A stretch of DNA of 35,842 nucleotides, from assembly GCA_947471505.1 (NCBI GenBank), contig CANIWM010000065.1:1-35842 (forward strand). The letters run 5' to 3'. The position numbers and the translations under genes were made by a program. Source of the DNA: Chthoniobacteraceae bacterium. Its GTDB lineage: Bacteria > Verrucomicrobiota > Verrucomicrobiia > Chthoniobacterales > Chthoniobacteraceae. Under the pieces are notes generated by a model. The model made no database searches and was not told where the DNA came from. It saw only the letters and a list, made by a program, of their open reading frames with translations. This document shows positions 24,919 through 34,415 of the stretch, piece after piece (position 1 is the stretch's first letter; every line of letters begins with the position of its first letter).

Positions 24919-26321
24919 AAAGCTCCTACAACGAAGACGACTACGATGATGAGGATGAGGACGACGACACGCCCGTGCGCGGTGCGATGTATCGGCTGAT
25001 CTGGCTCGCCATGTTTGCCGTCGGCTTCTTCTCGTGGATGTTCAAAGGAAGGCGCGGAGGCTCCACGGAGGGCAACGAGTTGCTGCCTTTTAGCCCGCTG
25101 CAAATCCTCATCCCGCTGCTCGGTATCTTCGCGCTCGCCGTCTTCATCATGGGGACGCGCGGGCACTTCCCGAAGGTCTTCGAGTCCACCGTAGCGTCGT
25201 GGCTTTTCAGCCTCGGCATCCTCATCATCTGCGTCGGTGCGATTGTCCACATCGGCAACGGAACTTACCGCAAAGAAGCCATCATGTACATCGTGCGATG
25301 GATGATGCCGTTTGCATTTCTCCTCTTCCTCACGCTGGCGCAGAAATACGAAGTCGGCTGGCGACCTCTTGCTTACGGCCTCGCCGTAGGTGTCTTTATG
25401 AGCATCGTCGTCGTCGAAGCCTACCGCGCCGGTATGACGTGGCTGCCCGTGGATCGGAAGACGGAAGGACGGTTCGGCGGGCTGTTCTCTCACCCCAATC
25501 AATACGGCATCGCCTTCGCCACGACTGCGTGTGTGCCCGTCTGCTTGTGGATGTCCCGCGTCGCGAAGCTCCGACTCCTCGCCGTGGTGATGCTGCCGCT
25601 CTACCTCGTCACGATTTTCCAGCACATGTCGAAGACGAACATCATCCTCTTCGGTGTCTGCATCTTCGCGTGCTTCGTCGTCCTGTCGCTCCACAGCACT
25701 GCGAAGACCGTGGCCACGCTTGGCACCTCCATAGCCGCCGCCGCCATCGCAGCCATCCTTGGATATTTCGCGCTGGAGCTCATGTTTCAGTTTGCGCCGA
25801 AAGACGCGCAGGTCATCAGCAACGCCGTTTTTAATCCCGGTGAAGTGCGCTCGATGGACGTGCGCGAAGATGTGTGGGACGAGGCGTGGCGCTACGTGCA
25901 GAGCAATCCCTACATGGGCTACGGCCCCGGCTGGGCTAGTGAAAACCTCATGCGCAACCACGCGCACAACCTCTTCCTCCAAATGGAGATTGATACCGGC
26001 ATCGTCGGCACCGTGGGCATGGCGCTGCTCGTTCTCGGCTGCCTCTGGCGCTTTTGCGAACTCGTCGGTCAGGCATTCCGTGCGCCCTCGCGGATGAGCG
26101 AATCCTTCCTCATGCGACTGTGCAGCGGAGTCGCCGTGATCATTTACATCGCGGGGAATGCGCTCAGCGATTCCTTCGGCACCGCCACCATTCCGTTGTT
26201 CTGCGTTTTTGCCAGCTACGCATTTATCAACAGCGAGTGGCAGCCCGAACCCGATGGTGAGGAAGAAGAATACGACGACGATGATTTCGGAGAAGAATAC
26301 GATGACGCAGACGCCGCCTAA
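24915..26321 (+). CDS. O-antigen ligase / Wzy-type polymerase with acidic N- and C-terminal tails
   Basis: The 468-residue inner-membrane protein has about ten hydrophobic helices and the Wzy_C-type periplasmic loop containing YMGYGPGWASENLMRNHAHN, where the NHAHN motif is characteristic of ligases and polymerases. GLFSHPNQYGIAFA is another family segment. It should join or polymerise lipid-linked repeat units. Unusually, both cytosolic ends are highly acidic: residues about 5-18 are almost all Asp/Glu/Tyr, and the last ~20 residues contain runs such as [17 protein letters not shown] know of no such tails as a family feature. It is linked by ATGA to the preceding gene, and its last 20 bases overlap the following glycosyltransferase gene. 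Confidence 0.85.
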   Translation: MKSSYNEDDYDDEDEDDDTPVRGAMYRLIWLAMFAVGFFSWMFKGRRGGSTEGNELLPFSPLQILIPLLGIFALAVFIMGTRGHFPKVFESTVASWLFSLGILIICVGAIVHIGNGTYRKEAIMYIVRWMMPFAFLLFLTLAQKYEVGWRPLAYGLAVGVFMSIVVVEAYRAGMTWLPVDRKTEGRFGGLFSHPNQYGIAFATTACVPVCLWMSRVAKLRLLAVVMLPLYLVTIFQHMSKTNIILFGVCIFACFVVLSLHSTAKTVATLGTSIAAAAIAAILGYFALELMFQFAPKDAQVISNAVFNPGEVRSMDVREDVWDEAWRYVQSNPYMGYGPGWASENLMRNHAHNLFLQMEIDTGIVGTVGMALLVLGCLWRFCELVGQAFRAPSRMSESFLMRLCSGVAVIIYIAGNALSDSFGTATIPLFCVFASYAFINSEWQPEPDGEEEEYDDDDFGEEYDDADAA

Positions 26322-27420
26322 AATCATCCTCGGCCACGACTACCTGATCCAAATGGGCGGCGCCGAAAAAGTCGTCGCCTCACTCCACCGCGCTTGGCCC
26401 AAGGCGCCCATCTACGTCAGCGCTACGGACTACGAAAAGCTCCTGCCAGATTTCCGTGACGCCGAGATTCACAACACATGGATGCAGCACATTCCCCGCA
26501 TCAACTCGCAGTTTAAGAAGCTCTTCCCCGTCTATCCTTTTGCCTTCAAATCACTCGGCACGCTCGACGCAGACGCCGCCGTAGTCAGCAGCAGCGGCTT
26601 TGCGAAATGGATGCGCTTCACCCCCCGCACGCAGCTCTTCTGCTACTGCCACACGCCGCCGCGTTTCTTTTGGCAGACCGAGCATTACCTCAAAGACGAA
26701 ATCTCCAGCGGCCTCGTGAAAGCGATGGCGAAAGTCTTCATCCCGCCCCTCCGCCGCAGCGACTACCGCGCCGCGCAAAAGGTCACGCACTTCATCGCCA
26801 ACTCCGAGTGCGTGCAGGCGCGCATTAAACAATTCTACGGGCGCGAGTCCGTCGTCATCTACCCCGCAGTCGAAGTGCATCGCTTCGACGTGCAGACGAG
26901 CGACGACGGCTTTTACCTGATTCTCTCACGGCTCGTTTCCTACAAGGGCATTGACCGCGCCGTCGCCGCATTCGCGAAAAGCGGCAAGCGCCTCGTCATC
27001 GCCGGCAGCGGTCCTGACCGGGCGCGACTGGAAAAGCTCGCCGCTGGCGCGGGCAACATTGAATTCAAAGGGCGCGTCAGCGATGCCGAGTTAAAGCACC
27101 TCATCGAGCGATGTTACGCCTTCGTTTTTCCGGGGCTGGAAGATTTCGGCATCACCCCCGTCGAGGCGCAAGCCGCTGGAAAACCCGTTCTGGCATACGG
27201 CGACGGTGGCGCGCTGGAGACCGTTGTCCCCGGCGAAACCGGCCTGTTTTTCAAAGACCCTGCGCCCGACGCCATCAACGCCGTCGTCGAGCAATTCGAG
27301 CGTATTCAATGGAATCCCGCTCGAATCCGGGCCAACGCCGAACGCTTTTCCGAAGACAAGTTCATCTGTGCGATGAAAACACTCGTGGCCTCGAAACTCA
27401 ACGGCAGCAGGGCGGACTAG
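26302..27420 (+). CDS. GT4-family glycosyltransferase
   Basis: The 372-residue protein begins with [18 protein letters not shown], carrying the GGAE loop. It has [31 protein letters not shown] and the donor-site [20 protein letters not shown] typical of WbaZ/RfaB-like GT4 mannosyl- or related transferases. ATG26302 is chosen because GGAGAAG lies 7 nt upstream; an in-frame ATG at 26281 is possible. It overlaps the ligase gene by 20 nt and ends the exopolysaccharide operon. No terminator hairpin is apparent in the 50 nt before sdhA. Confidence 0.92.
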   Translation: MTQTPPKIILGHDYLIQMGGAEKVVASLHRAWPKAPIYVSATDYEKLLPDFRDAEIHNTWMQHIPRINSQFKKLFPVYPFAFKSLGTLDADAAVVSSSGFAKWMRFTPRTQLFCYCHTPPRFFWQTEHYLKDEISSGLVKAMAKVFIPPLRRSDYRAAQKVTHFIANSECVQARIKQFYGRESVVIYPAVEVHRFDVQTSDDGFYLILSRLVSYKGIDRAVAAFAKSGKRLVIAGSGPDRARLEKLAAGAGNIEFKGRVSDAELKHLIERCYAFVFPGLEDFGITPVEAQAAGKPVLAYGDGGALETVVPGETGLFFKDPAPDAINAVVEQFERIQWNPARIRANAERFSEDKFICAMKTLVASKLNGSRAD

Positions 27421-27470
27421 TTTCGATTCTCGACACGTCTGCGCCGTCCTGTTTGAAAAAGCGGCATTCT

Positions 27471-29474
27471 ATGATTGGCTCTCTTTCTTCAAACATACCG
27501 TCCGGCCCGCTCGACCAGAAATGGGAGAAGCACAAATTTGAGTCACGCATCATCAACCCGTCGAACAAGCGGAAATACTCCGTGATCGTTGTGGGCTCGG
27601 GGCTGGCCGGGGCGAGCGCGGCGGCGACGCTCGGTGATCTCGGGTATGCGGTGAAGTGCTTTTGCTACCAAGACTCGCCGCGCCGGGCGCACAGCATCGC
27701 GGCGCAAGGTGGCATCAATGCGGCGAAGAACTACCAGGGCGACGGGGACTCGGTGCATCGGCTGTTTTACGACACGGTGAAGGGCGGCGATTTCCGCGCT
27801 CGCGAGGCGAATGTGCATCGGTTGGCGGAGGTGTCGGTGAACATCATTGATCAATGCGTGGCGCTGGGTGTGCCGTTCGCTCGGGAGTATGGCGGGCTGT
27901 TGGCGAATCGCTCGTTTGGTGGCTCGCAGGTGTCGCGGACTTTTTATGCACGAGGGCAGACGGGGCAGCAACTTTTGCTCGGCGCGTACTCGACGCTGAA
28001 TCGCACGATTGCGCAGGGCACGGTGCAGATGTTTCCGCGCACGGAGATGCTGGAGCTGGTGATCGTGGACGGGCACGCGAAGGGAATCGTGGTGCGCGAT
28101 ATGGTGACGGGCGCGGTGACTTCGCACTCGGCGGATGCGGTGATTCTGGCGACGGGCGGCTACGGGAATGTGTATTACCTTTCCACGAATGCGAAGGGCT
28201 GCAACGTCACGGCGACATGGCGGGCGCACAAAAAGGGCGCGCTGTTTGCAAATCCGTGCTTCTCACAAATCCACCCGACGTGCATCCCGGTGGCGGGATC
28301 GTTTCAGTCGAAACTCACGCTCATGTCGGAATCGTTGCGCAACGACGGGCGCTGCTGGGTGCCGGTTAAAAAAGGCGACACGCGCCCGGCTCACGAGATT
28401 CCTGAGAGCGAGCGCGATTACTATTTGGAGCGCATGTATCCAGCGTTCGGCAACCTCGCGCCCCGCGACATCGCCTCGCGTGCGGCGAAGGCGCAGTGCG
28501 ACGAAGGGCGCGGCGTGGGCCCCGGCGGGCTGGGCATTTATCTGGATTTTGGCGCGGCCATTTTGCGCTACGGAAAAGGCGCGGCGGGCGAGAAAGAGGA
28601 AGATGTGCGGGCTCGCGGACGCGCTATCGTGGAGGAGAAATACGGGAACCTTTTCGAGATGTATGAGCAGATCACCAGCGAGGACGCTTACCACGTCCCG
28701 ATGCGCGTGTATCCCGCCGTCCACTACACGATGGGCGGGTTGTGGGTGGACTATAATTTGATGTCGAACGTGCCGGGTTTGTTCGTGCTCGGCGAAGCGA
28801 ACTTCAGCGACCACGGCGCAAACCGTCTCGGCGCATCGGCGCTCATGCAGGGCTTGGCGGACGGGTATTTTGTCATCCCCTCGACCATCGGGAACTACTT
28901 GGCCACCGTCGCCCCGGACAAGCGCCCGAAGCCGACCGACGGCGCATTTCGCGAAGCGGAAGAAGCTGCAAACGCCCGCACGTCGAAGCTGCTGGGAATT
29001 AAAGGCAAGAAGACGGTGGACGAGTTCCACCGCGAACTCGGCCTGCTCATGTGGGACCTCTGCGGCATGGCTCGCACGGAGAAATCGCTGAACCGCGCCC
29101 TTGCCCGCATCCCCACGCTGCGAGCGGAGTTTTGGGAAAATGTGAACGTCCCCGGCAGCGGCGAATCGCTGAACGTGTCGCTGGAAAAAGCAGGCCGCGT
29201 CGCCGACTTCCTGGAGTTTGGCGAGCTGACCTGCCGCGACGCCCTAGAGCGCCGCGAGAGCTGCGGCGGCCACTTCCGCGAGGAGTTTCAATACACGGAA
29301 AAGGACGAAGAAGTGAAGAGCGGCAAAGTCTGCGCCGGCGACGTAAAGCGCGACGACGAGAACTTCCTGCATGTGGCCGCATGGGAAGCCGGTGAAGACC
29401 CGAGCAAGTCCATTCGCCACGCCGAGCCGCTCATCTACGACGTAGCGCATCCGTCGGTGCGGAGTTATCGGTAA
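27471..29474 (+). CDS. sdhA: Succinate dehydrogenase / fumarate reductase flavoprotein subunit
   Basis: The 667-residue catalytic subunit oxidises succinate or reduces fumarate at covalently bound FAD. The dinucleotide fold GSGLAGASA lies at 42-50 and the flavin-linking His is His74 in [10 protein letters not shown]. Substrate-site segments include [20 protein letters not shown] and [15 protein letters not shown]. Length and sequence resemble the Bacteroidetes/Verrucomicrobia type, usually encoded as sdhC-sdhA-sdhB. Neither the iron-sulfur subunit nor the membrane anchor is present in this window: upstream is a glycosyltransferase and downstream a convergent gene. The start ATG27471 lies 50 nt after the polysaccharide operon. 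Confidence 0.95.
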   Translation: MIGSLSSNIPSGPLDQKWEKHKFESRIINPSNKRKYSVIVVGSGLAGASAAATLGDLGYAVKCFCYQDSPRRAHSIAAQGGINAAKNYQGDGDSVHRLFYDTVKGGDFRAREANVHRLAEVSVNIIDQCVALGVPFAREYGGLLANRSFGGSQVSRTFYARGQTGQQLLLGAYSTLNRTIAQGTVQMFPRTEMLELVIVDGHAKGIVVRDMVTGAVTSHSADAVILATGGYGNVYYLSTNAKGCNVTATWRAHKKGALFANPCFSQIHPTCIPVAGSFQSKLTLMSESLRNDGRCWVPVKKGDTRPAHEIPESERDYYLERMYPAFGNLAPRDIASRAAKAQCDEGRGVGPGGLGIYLDFGAAILRYGKGAAGEKEEDVRARGRAIVEEKYGNLFEMYEQITSEDAYHVPMRVYPAVHYTMGGLWVDYNLMSNVPGLFVLGEANFSDHGANRLGASALMQGLADGYFVIPSTIGNYLATVAPDKRPKPTDGAFREAEEAANARTSKLLGIKGKKTVDEFHRELGLLMWDLCGMARTEKSLNRALARIPTLRAEFWENVNVPGSGESLNVSLEKAGRVADFLEFGELTCRDALERRESCGGHFREEFQYTEKDEEVKSGKVCAGDVKRDDENFLHVAAWEAGEDPSKSIRHAEPLIYDVAHPSVRSYR

Positions 29475-29502
29475 GGTAGGGCGCAGTCGGGCGCGCCTTA
29501 CC
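29470..29502. terminator. Hairpin joining two convergent stop codons; candidate bidirectional terminator
   Basis: GGTAAGG (29470-29476) pairs with CCTTACC (29496-29502), and GCGC pairs can form inside. The stem contains the TAA of sdhA (29472-29474) and, on the other strand, the TAA of the ferritin-like gene (29500-29498). No U-run follows. Confidence 0.4.
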
Positions 29503-30076
29503 TCCGCCGCTTCTGGGGCTTGCAGTATTGATCAGAGTCCCCCAGCGGCGACTTGCTTTCCAAATCTACGTCGTTCGCACTCCGTCCGCGGCCCCATGCA
29601 AACATCCGCTCGAACAACGGAAGCAGGCGGCTGGTCTTAATCTGCTCCAGAAAATACACCTCGTGCTCCTTCTCCTTCATCCCCATCGCATAGAGCATCG
29701 CATCGTGCTCGCGGATGCCCAGTGCGTGAAAGAACTGCATCATCCGGAAATACTCGCACACATTGCCGCTCTCCAATTTCCCCGCGAAAAAAAACGGCAT
29801 GAAACGCCCGATGACGTGGCAGCTCGCCGAGATGAGTTTGCCGATCAGGAAAAAGCGGCGCTCGTAGCTCCGCGAGATCGGAATGCCGTAGAGCTTCATC
29901 AAGCGCAGCACATTTTCGCGATGCTCCCACTCGTCGTCCTCGATGCGCTTCACCGCCGCCTTCGCCCCGGCGCACTTCAGCGAGCCCGCGTGTCCGATGT
30001 AGGCAAAAGCCGCCGCGCGTTCCGCAGAATAGGCTCTCTGTAAAAGTTCGATGAGTTCGGGATGTTCCAGCTTCAC
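29498..30076 (-). CDS. Ferritin-like diiron-fold protein (COQ7/demethoxyubiquinone hydroxylase-like fold)
   Basis: This protein of about 192 residues has a four-helix pattern with two ExxH carboxylate/His motifs. Glu19 (SAERAAAF), Glu49/His52 (DEWEHRE), a Glu near 102-108 (LESGNVCEYF) and Glu135/His138 (KEKEHEVYF) give the spacing of a dinuclear iron or manganese site. A hydrophobic stretch at about 76-98 could contact membrane, as in COQ7. It may be an oxygen-activating hydroxylase or an iron or oxidant handling protein; substrate unknown. GTG30076 is tentative, since a purine-rich GGGAGGAAGG sits about 20 nt upstream and longer in-frame starts exist up to 30172. It converges on sdhA with stop codons in one hairpin. 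Confidence 0.65.
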   Translation of the reverse strand: MKLEHPELIELLQRAYSAERAAAFAYIGHAGSLKCAGAKAAVKRIEDDEWEHRENVLRLMKLYGIPISRSYERRFFLIGKLISASCHVIGRFMPFFFAGKLESGNVCEYFRMMQFFHALGIREHDAMLYAMGMKEKEHEVYFLEQIKTSRLLPLFERMFAWGRGRSANDVDLESKSPLGDSDQYCKPQKRRR

Positions 30077-30264
30077 GGTTAATGCACGGTAATAAAACGC
30101 CTTCCTCCCATTGGCGAAGCAATATCGCGGGCGCGACGCAGGGCCGTGCGCCGGGGCGAAAAGGATCGCCAAACTCCGGGGCGGGCGGTAGAGGGACAGA
30201 GGTGGCTTTTCCGCCGCGGCAGGACGAGTGTCGTGCGGCGCGCCGCGAGGGCCGCCGGATTTTC

Positions 30265-30960
30265 ATGTGCCGTATTTTTCTCGCTCTCGCCGTTTCCGTG
30301 TCCGCTTTGGCCCAAGACGCCAAGCCGCTCGCCGCGCTCCGACTCCCGCTCACCATCGCCGACGTCAAGACGCCGGAGGTGAAGCTGGATTTTGAAGGCG
30401 ACGTCTCGCCCGAGACAAAGGCCTGGGCGGAGGAGGCTGCGGTGCAGGTCCGTGAGTGGTGGCCGCAGGTGGTCAGGATGCTCTCCACGAAGGACTTCAA
30501 ATCCCCAGATCAGTTCGTTCTTCATTTTAAAAAGGAGTTGAAAGTGCCCGCGTATCGCACGCCGGAGGGACTCTTCATCAGCATCGCGTGGATTACAAAA
30601 CGGCAGGACGACTTCGGCATGGTCATCCACGAAATGACCCACGCCATCCAGGACTACCGCCGCACGCCGCGCGATGCGGGCTGGCTCGTCGAGGGCATTG
30701 CCGACTACATCCGCTACTACCACTATGAGCCCGAGTCCCCGCGCCCGCGCTTCGACGTGGCGAAGGCCAGCTACCGGGACGCGTATGGGACGACTGCTGC
30801 TTTCCTCGCTTGGACGATGCACAAGTACGATCGCCGCTTGGTGCGGGAGCTGGATGCTGCGCTGCGACGCGCCGATTACACCGACGCGCTCTTTGAGAAG
30901 ATTACGGGTAAGACAGTGGACGTTCTTTGGGCGGAGTTTATCGGGTCGGTGAAACGCTAA
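30265..30960 (+). CDS. Secreted zinc metallopeptidase of the basic secretory protein (BSP) family
   Basis: The 231-residue protein has a clear signal peptide (MCRIFLALAVSVSALAQ, cleavage near residue 17) and the zinc motif HEMTH at 122-126. GWLVEGIADYIRYYHYEP follows, the downstream family signature found in plant and bacterial BSP proteins (PF04450-type). The C-terminal half ends with repeated helix-like segments (AFLAWTMHKYD, LFEKITGKTVDVLWAEF). It probably acts in the periplasm or outside the cell; substrate unknown. In-frame sequence upstream to 30082 lacks a signal, so ATG30265 is the start. It is divergent from the ferritin-like gene. Confidence 0.82.
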   Translation: MCRIFLALAVSVSALAQDAKPLAALRLPLTIADVKTPEVKLDFEGDVSPETKAWAEEAAVQVREWWPQVVRMLSTKDFKSPDQFVLHFKKELKVPAYRTPEGLFISIAWITKRQDDFGMVIHEMTHAIQDYRRTPRDAGWLVEGIADYIRYYHYEPESPRPRFDVAKASYRDAYGTTAAFLAWTMHKYDRRLVRELDAALRRADYTDALFEKITGKTVDVLWAEFIGSVKR

Positions 30961-31112
30961 CGCGGGCGGTGGAGCTCGTATCGAATCGTCGCAAGCCCAT
31001 TGATCTGGGGCAGGCTGGATAGGGTTTCCCGTATTCCCGGAATTGCAGGCCAACGCGGCCTCGATCACTTTTAAGCCGCCATCGACAACGCTACCGAGTG
31101 AGTGTGCCTGAT

Positions 31113-32351
31113 TCAGTCGTACCTCAGCGACTCGATGGGATCGAGGTTCGCAGCTTTATATGCCGGGTAGCTTCCGAAGATGACGCCGACGACCGAGCAG
31201 ATGGCGACGCCGAAAATTGCCCAGTCGGCGGGGAATGCGGGCGGGACTTTGAGTAGATAGACGGCGACGGCGTTGGCTCCGGCGAAACCGAGAATCACGC
31301 CGGCCAGTCCGCCGATCTCGCAGAGCACGACGGCCTCGATGATGAACTGCGACATGATGCTGCGCTTCTTCGCTCCGATGGCGCGGCGGACGCCGATTTC
31401 ACGGGTGCGCTCCGTGACGGAGACGAGCATGATATTCATGATTCCGACGCCCGCTGCGAGCAGCGAGATGGAGCTGACTACGGCGAGGCCGATGCGCACG
31501 GCGAAAGTGACGTCGTTGAACTGCTTGATCAGCGAATCGCTTGTGAGCATCTCGAAATCATCTGGCTCGCCGGGTGCGACTTTGCGGATGGTGCGGAGGA
31601 CGCCGCGTGCTTGCTCCATCGTGTCGCCGAGCGTCGCGACATCCGCTGCTTGCACGAGGATCCCGATGTCGCGGCGGCGGCCAAATCGGTTGAGGCCAGT
31701 CGTGATGGGGATGACGGCGAGTGCTTTTGCCTCACTGGAGCCGACGCGCTCCAGCACGCCGGTGATGGTGTAGTTGATGGCCTCGATTTTCACCCGCTGG
31801 CCGACCGGCGAGCCGAGTGGAAACAACGTCTTTGCGAGTTCAATGCTGATGACGCACACGTCGCGCGCAGACTCTACATCGGCTGTGAGAAGCGGGCGGC
31901 CTTCGACCATCGTCCAGTTGTTCGTCTGAAAAACACCGGGCGTCGCACCTTCGACAGGGACGTTTGGCGGAGTCTCCGCAAAGCGCGAACTAACGGTGAA
32001 ACTACCGAACGGCGAGTGCAGTCCGACCACCGGCGCGAAGTCGGCGATTTTCTGAAACTGCTGCCCTTGCTGAATATTGAGTTCCTTCCGCCGGTAGTAA
32101 CGCATGGAGCCGTGCGGCCCTTCGAAATTCACAACGGGAAATCGCGTGACCGCAAACGTCCGGCTGCCGAGGGCGCCCATTTCCCGCTCGATGTTGTTCT
32201 TCATCGCCCGCACGGCGGTCATGACGAGGATGATGGAAAATACGCCGACCATCACGCCCAGCAGCGTGAGCGCGGAGCGAAGTTTGTTCGCCGCGAGTGC
32301 GCTCAGCGCCATGCGGATGTTTTCGCGGAGTTCGGCGAGAAGGCGTTTCAT
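31113..32351 (-). CDS. MacB-type ABC transporter permease (second of two)
   Basis: The 412-residue inner-membrane protein has one N-terminal helix (LRSALTLLGVMVGVFSIILVM), a periplasmic MacB-type core domain of about 200 residues, and a C-terminal FtsX domain with three helices and the signature NIMLVSVTERTREIGVRRAIGA. It should form the permease dimer with the ATPase encoded upstream and connect to the MacA-like adaptor for export of a substrate that the sequence does not reveal. It starts one base after the stop of its paralogue, so the operon encodes two non-identical permeases that could form a heterodimer. It is the last gene of the operon. Confidence 0.92.
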   Translation of the reverse strand: MKRLLAELRENIRMALSALAANKLRSALTLLGVMVGVFSIILVMTAVRAMKNNIEREMGALGSRTFAVTRFPVVNFEGPHGSMRYYRRKELNIQQGQQFQKIADFAPVVGLHSPFGSFTVSSRFAETPPNVPVEGATPGVFQTNNWTMVEGRPLLTADVESARDVCVISIELAKTLFPLGSPVGQRVKIEAINYTITGVLERVGSSEAKALAVIPITTGLNRFGRRRDIGILVQAADVATLGDTMEQARGVLRTIRKVAPGEPDDFEMLTSDSLIKQFNDVTFAVRIGLAVVSSISLLAAGVGIMNIMLVSVTERTREIGVRRAIGAKKRSIMSQFIIEAVVLCEIGGLAGVILGFAGANAVAVYLLKVPPAFPADWAIFGVAICSVVGVIFGSYPAYKAANLDPIESLRYD

Positions 32352-33587
32352 TTAGTCCTTCCGCAGCGCATCGACCGGCCGCATCCGCGCGGCCCGCCAG
32401 GCGGGTAAAAAGCCCGAGATGAGTCCAGTGCCGACGGCGACCGTGAGCGCGAGCACGACGACGCTCCACGACATAGCGACCTTCGGCAGATAGACGCGCG
32501 CGACTTCGACGAGGCCGCGCGTAATGCCGATGGCGATGATTCCACCGAGCAGGCAAATCGCGGCGGCTTCGATGAGAAATTGCAGCAGCACAGTTCGGTT
32601 CCGCGCGCCGATGGCTTTCCGGACTCCAATCTCCTGCGTGCGCTCCGCGACGGAGACAAACATGATGTTCATGATCCCGATGCCGCCGACAAAAAGCGAA
32701 AGACCGGTGATGAAGAATCCCGCCGCGGCGATGATGGCGGACACTTTTCCAAATTGCGAAACGAGCGCTTCGGATTGATTGATCGCGAAGTCGTCCTCGC
32801 GCCCCGGCGGCAGGCGGCGAATCTTTCGCATGAGCCCGCGGAGTTCATCGCGCACTGCCGGGATGCGCGCAGTGTCGCCGACTTTGATCTGAATGACGCA
32901 GCTTGGATCCCACTTAAAACCGCGATTCATCTTTTGAATCGGGATGACGATCTGATTGTCGAGACTCATGCCTCCGAGGACGCTGCCGCGCTTTTCAAAA
33001 ATGCCGATCACTTCCAGTCGCTGGTCGGCAACCGTGATGCGTTTGCCGAGCGGCTCTTCTTTTTCAAAGAGCTTGTCCGCGATGTCCGCGCCGATAATGC
33101 ACAGGTCGCGATTCGCGGCGGCTTCGGCCTTGGTCATGAAGCGTCCCGACGCCAGCGACGCGCCGCCTGTGATGATGAATTGCTCGTTCGTGCCAATCAT
33201 CAAAACGCCGCCCGTGCTGCGGTCGCCGTAGCGGAGTCCCTCCACGCCTTGCATGACCGACGGCGCAACACCACTCACGCCGCTCAGCCCTTCCTCTACC
33301 GCACGGACCTGCGCCATCGTGATTTTCTCCCGCCGCTGCATGCGGTCGAATTTGTTGTTGTTGTCGATGAACCACTCGTTGCGGTCCACGTAGAGGACGT
33401 CGGTGCCGAGGAACGAAATCGCGTCGCGAAAAGCGGTGTTCAAATACTCCAACGCCGTCGCCATGAGTGTGACCGTAACAATCCCGATGACGATCCCGAC
33501 GGTCGTCAGCACCGAGCGCATAAGGTTCCCGCGAAGCGCCTCCCACGAGATGCGCAGGCCTTCGGAAATTTCGGACCCGATGTTCAT
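32352..33587 (-). CDS. MacB-type ABC transporter permease (first of two)
   Basis: The 411-residue protein has the same layout as its downstream paralogue: N-terminal helix ([20 protein letters not shown]), periplasmic core, and C-terminal FtsX domain with [22 protein letters not shown]. The cores differ clearly, so these are old paralogues. ATG33587 overlaps the TGA of the ATPase gene as ATGA, so ATPase and permease are translationally coupled. Function is export coupled to ATP hydrolysis, or mechanotransmission as described for MacB. The substrate is unknown. Confidence 0.92.
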   Translation of the reverse strand: MNIGSEISEGLRISWEALRGNLMRSVLTTVGIVIGIVTVTLMATALEYLNTAFRDAISFLGTDVLYVDRNEWFIDNNNKFDRMQRREKITMAQVRAVEEGLSGVSGVAPSVMQGVEGLRYGDRSTGGVLMIGTNEQFIITGGASLASGRFMTKAEAAANRDLCIIGADIADKLFEKEEPLGKRITVADQRLEVIGIFEKRGSVLGGMSLDNQIVIPIQKMNRGFKWDPSCVIQIKVGDTARIPAVRDELRGLMRKIRRLPPGREDDFAINQSEALVSQFGKVSAIIAAAGFFITGLSLFVGGIGIMNIMFVSVAERTQEIGVRKAIGARNRTVLLQFLIEAAAICLLGGIIAIGITRGLVEVARVYLPKVAMSWSVVVLALTVAVGTGLISGFLPAWRAARMRPVDALRKD

Positions 33588-34267
33588 GTTACCACTTCGT
33601 CGCTCGCCACGAGCCCGTCGCGAATTCGGATGATCCGCCGCGCGTGGCGCGCGACTTCTTCCTCATGGGTGACGACGATGAGCGTGTTCCCTTTTGCGTG
33701 AAGGGCTTTGAAAAGCGCGAGGATCTCTTCGCCGGTTTTACTGTCGAGATTTCCCGTGGGTTCGTCGGCGAGGAGGAGCGACGGCTTGTTCACGAGCGCC
33801 CTAGCGACGGCGACGCGCTGGCGCTGCCCGCCGGACATTTCGTTGGGCCGATGCTCCACGCGGTCGGCGAGGCCAACGTCAGCGAGCGCGGCGAGGGCGA
33901 TCTCGCGGCGCTCGTCGATGTCCACGCCGGCGTAGATGAGCGGGAGCTCCACGTTGCGTAGTGCAGTCGAGCGGGAGAGCAGATTGAACGTCTGAAAGAC
34001 AAAGCCGATCTCGCGATTGCGAATGTCGGCGAGGTCATTGTCGTCCATGTCGGCGACGGTGTTGCCGTTGAGTTCGTAGCTGCCGGAGCTGGGCGTATCG
34101 AGGCAGCCAATGATGTTCATGAGCGTGCTCTTTCCCGAGCCCGATGGACCCATGATGGCGACGTATTCACCGCGCTCGATGGAGATGGATACGCCGCGGA
34201 GAGCATGGACGGTTTCCCCACCCATCTCGTAGCGTCGGCAGATCGAATCGAGTCGGATGAGGCTCAT
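33584..34267 (-). CDS. MacB/LolD-type ABC transporter ATPase
   Basis: The 227-residue stand-alone nucleotide-binding subunit has Walker [10 protein letters not shown] at 40-48, the Q-loop Gln92, signature MSGGQRQRV from 144, Walker B LLLADEP around 164-170 and the switch His in VVTHEEE. It powers the two FtsX-type permeases encoded immediately downstream. In E. coli MacB the ATPase is fused to the permease; here it is separate, as in many other phyla. The start ATG34267 abuts a repeat element that separates it from the MacA-like gene. Confidence 0.95.
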   Translation of the reverse strand: MSLIRLDSICRRYEMGGETVHALRGVSISIERGEYVAIMGPSGSGKSTLMNIIGCLDTPSSGSYELNGNTVADMDDNDLADIRNREIGFVFQTFNLLSRSTALRNVELPLIYAGVDIDERREIALAALADVGLADRVEHRPNEMSGGQRQRVAVARALVNKPSLLLADEPTGNLDSKTGEEILALFKALHAKGNTLIVVTHEEEVARHARRIIRIRDGLVASDEVVT

Positions 34268-34415
34268 AAGTGTCGCACCGAGCAGAAAAGTAGCCCGCGA
34301 GTCCCTTCGCGGTTTTTCACCACTCGCGAAGCGACACTTACTATTCGTGCGGCTTCGCCGGTCGTTTTTCGCCGCGAAGGGACTCGCGGGCTACTTTGCG
34401 CTTCGCTTCCAGTTT
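34268..34415. repeat. Inverted repeat element inside the efflux operon (perfect 26-nt arms)
   Basis: Arms at 34287-34312 and 34372-34397 are perfect reverse complements (first arm starts AAAGTAGCCCGCGAGTCC). A second pair, AAGTGTCGC at 34268-34276 and GCGACACTT at 34331-34339, is interleaved with the first, so both stems cannot be nested. The element fills the whole gap between the MacA-like gene stop and the ATPase start. Confidence 0.78.

Noticed and set aside
29500-30076. tRNA hydroxylase MiaE as the identity of the ferritin-like protein.
   Set aside because: The ExxH pattern fits a generic diiron four-helix protein, and I cannot see MiaE-specific segments. Only the fold is claimed.
30961-31112. 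Small stem AGGCC/GGCCT (31047-31061) as a terminator between the peptidase and permease genes.
   Set aside because: Five base pairs without a U-run is too weak to support.
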